Positions 5,291 to 5,690 of a DNA stretch of 5,690 nt are shown here, one piece after another. Position 1 is the first letter of the stretch, and each line of letters starts with the position of its first letter. The position numbers were made by a program, and so were the translations under genes. Origin of the DNA: Crocinitomicaceae bacterium (lineage in GTDB: Bacteria > Bacteroidota > Bacteroidia > Flavobacteriales_D > Crocinitomicaceae); contig JAURNA010000224.1 of assembly GCA_030830385.1 (NCBI GenBank), positions 1 to 5,690 of the forward strand, in the 5' to 3' direction. The notes beneath the pieces were generated by a model, which saw only the letters and a program-made list of their open reading frames with translations, was not told the origin of the DNA and did not search any database.

Positions 5291-5690
5291 GTCCAGAATT
5301 TCGACGTCGTAAATAAGAATGGAATTCATCGGAATTACTGCTTGTTCCTCATCGCCATACCCAAGTTGAGGTGGGGCGACCATGGAAACTTTTCCGCCTT
5401 TTTTCATGCGAAGCATCATTTCCTGCCAGGCACCAATGAGTCCGGACACATTGAATTCAGTTGAATCTTGTTCGTCGAAGACCTTACCATCGCTCAGGGT
5501 TCCTTTGTAGCGAACAACAATCACATCTTTGAATTTGATGTTCTCGCCTTCGCCTTCCTCTGTGATCCGATAGTACAATCCACTGTCCGATTTGTCGTAG
5601 GATAGAGCTTCGTTCGACAGGTATTTGCGAATTTCTGAGTCGAAGCCTTCAATTTGATCTTCGCTGTATGTTGAGCAGTTTGCCAGTAGA
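5282..5690 (-). CDS. FKBP-type peptidyl-prolyl cis-trans isomerase, probable lipoprotein (N-terminus off the right edge)
   Basis: About 135 residues are visible, reading in from the edge as LLANCSTYSEDQIEGF and ending ILDVK. The C-terminal ~95 residues are an FKBP domain, which catalyses proline cis-trans isomerisation and helps folding. Visible family motifs are VIVVRYKGTLSDGKVFDE, GLIGAWQEMMLRMKKGGK (with W in the expected pocket position), PPQLGYGDE and VIPMNSILIYDVEIL. The start of the frame carries LLANC, which looks like the end of a lipoprotein signal with lipidation on the cysteine; N at -1 is less usual than G, A or S. The signal peptide and start codon are outside the window. A TTG at 5578 would begin a shorter 98-residue frame, but the frame clearly continues upstream, so that is not the true start. 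Bacteroidota FKBP lipoproteins include the gliding protein GldI; whether this is one cannot be told here. Confidence 0.93.
   Translation of the reverse strand, partial: LLANCSTYSEDQIEGFDSEIRKYLSNEALSYDKSDSGLYYRITEEGEGENIKFKDVIVVRYKGTLSDGKVFDEQDSTEFNVSGLIGAWQEMMLRMKKGGKVSMVAPPQLGYGDEEQAVIPMNSILIYDVEILDVK

Overview
The window looks like the chromosome of a member of the Bacteroidota, probably Flavobacteriia. Supporting signs are a DUF4476-type lipoprotein, a SucD with Bacteroidota-like sequence, an FKBP-type lipoprotein, mostly absent Shine-Dalgarno sites, and promoter-like elements of the Bacteroidota form TTG-N20-TAnnTTTG. The lineage call is inference; no rRNA or phylogenetic marker other than sucD is present.

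Layout, left to right. (1) Positions 1-1785, minus strand: a two-gene signalling operon. A cytoplasmic two-PAS histidine kinase is followed, with a 4-base ATGA overlap, by a receiver-domain response regulator that runs off the left edge. (2) 1929-2276, plus strand: a small predicted three-helix membrane protein divergent from the kinase, with a well-matched -7 element and a strong hairpin after its stop. (3) 2506-2916, plus: a DUF4476-type lipoprotein. (4) 3077-3955, minus: sucD, the alpha subunit of succinyl-CoA synthetase, transcribed alone from a very good Bacteroidota-type promoter. sucC is not adjacent within the window. (5) 4216-5281, plus: a 260-residue uncharacterised protein with a WPHHFDLG motif, and a 93-residue DUF427 protein starting one base after its stop, so the two probably form an operon. 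(6) 5282-5690, minus: an FKBP-type peptidyl-prolyl isomerase, probably a lipoprotein, cut by the right edge. Its stop codon directly abuts the DUF427 stop.

The genes do not form one obvious pathway. They look like ordinary chromosomal housekeeping and envelope genes in short transcription units of alternating orientation. I see no tRNA, rRNA, CRISPR array, insertion sequence, phage or defence gene. No gene-free stretch exceeds 300 bases. The gaps (1786-1928, 2277-2505, 2917-3076, 3956-4215) hold promoters and hairpins. The most interesting leads are the uncharacterised WPHHFD/DUF427 gene pair, the FixL-like histidine in the first PAS domain of the kinase, and the zero-gap convergent gene end with a hairpin across both stop codons. 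I do not see convincing evidence of a wholly new multi-gene system.
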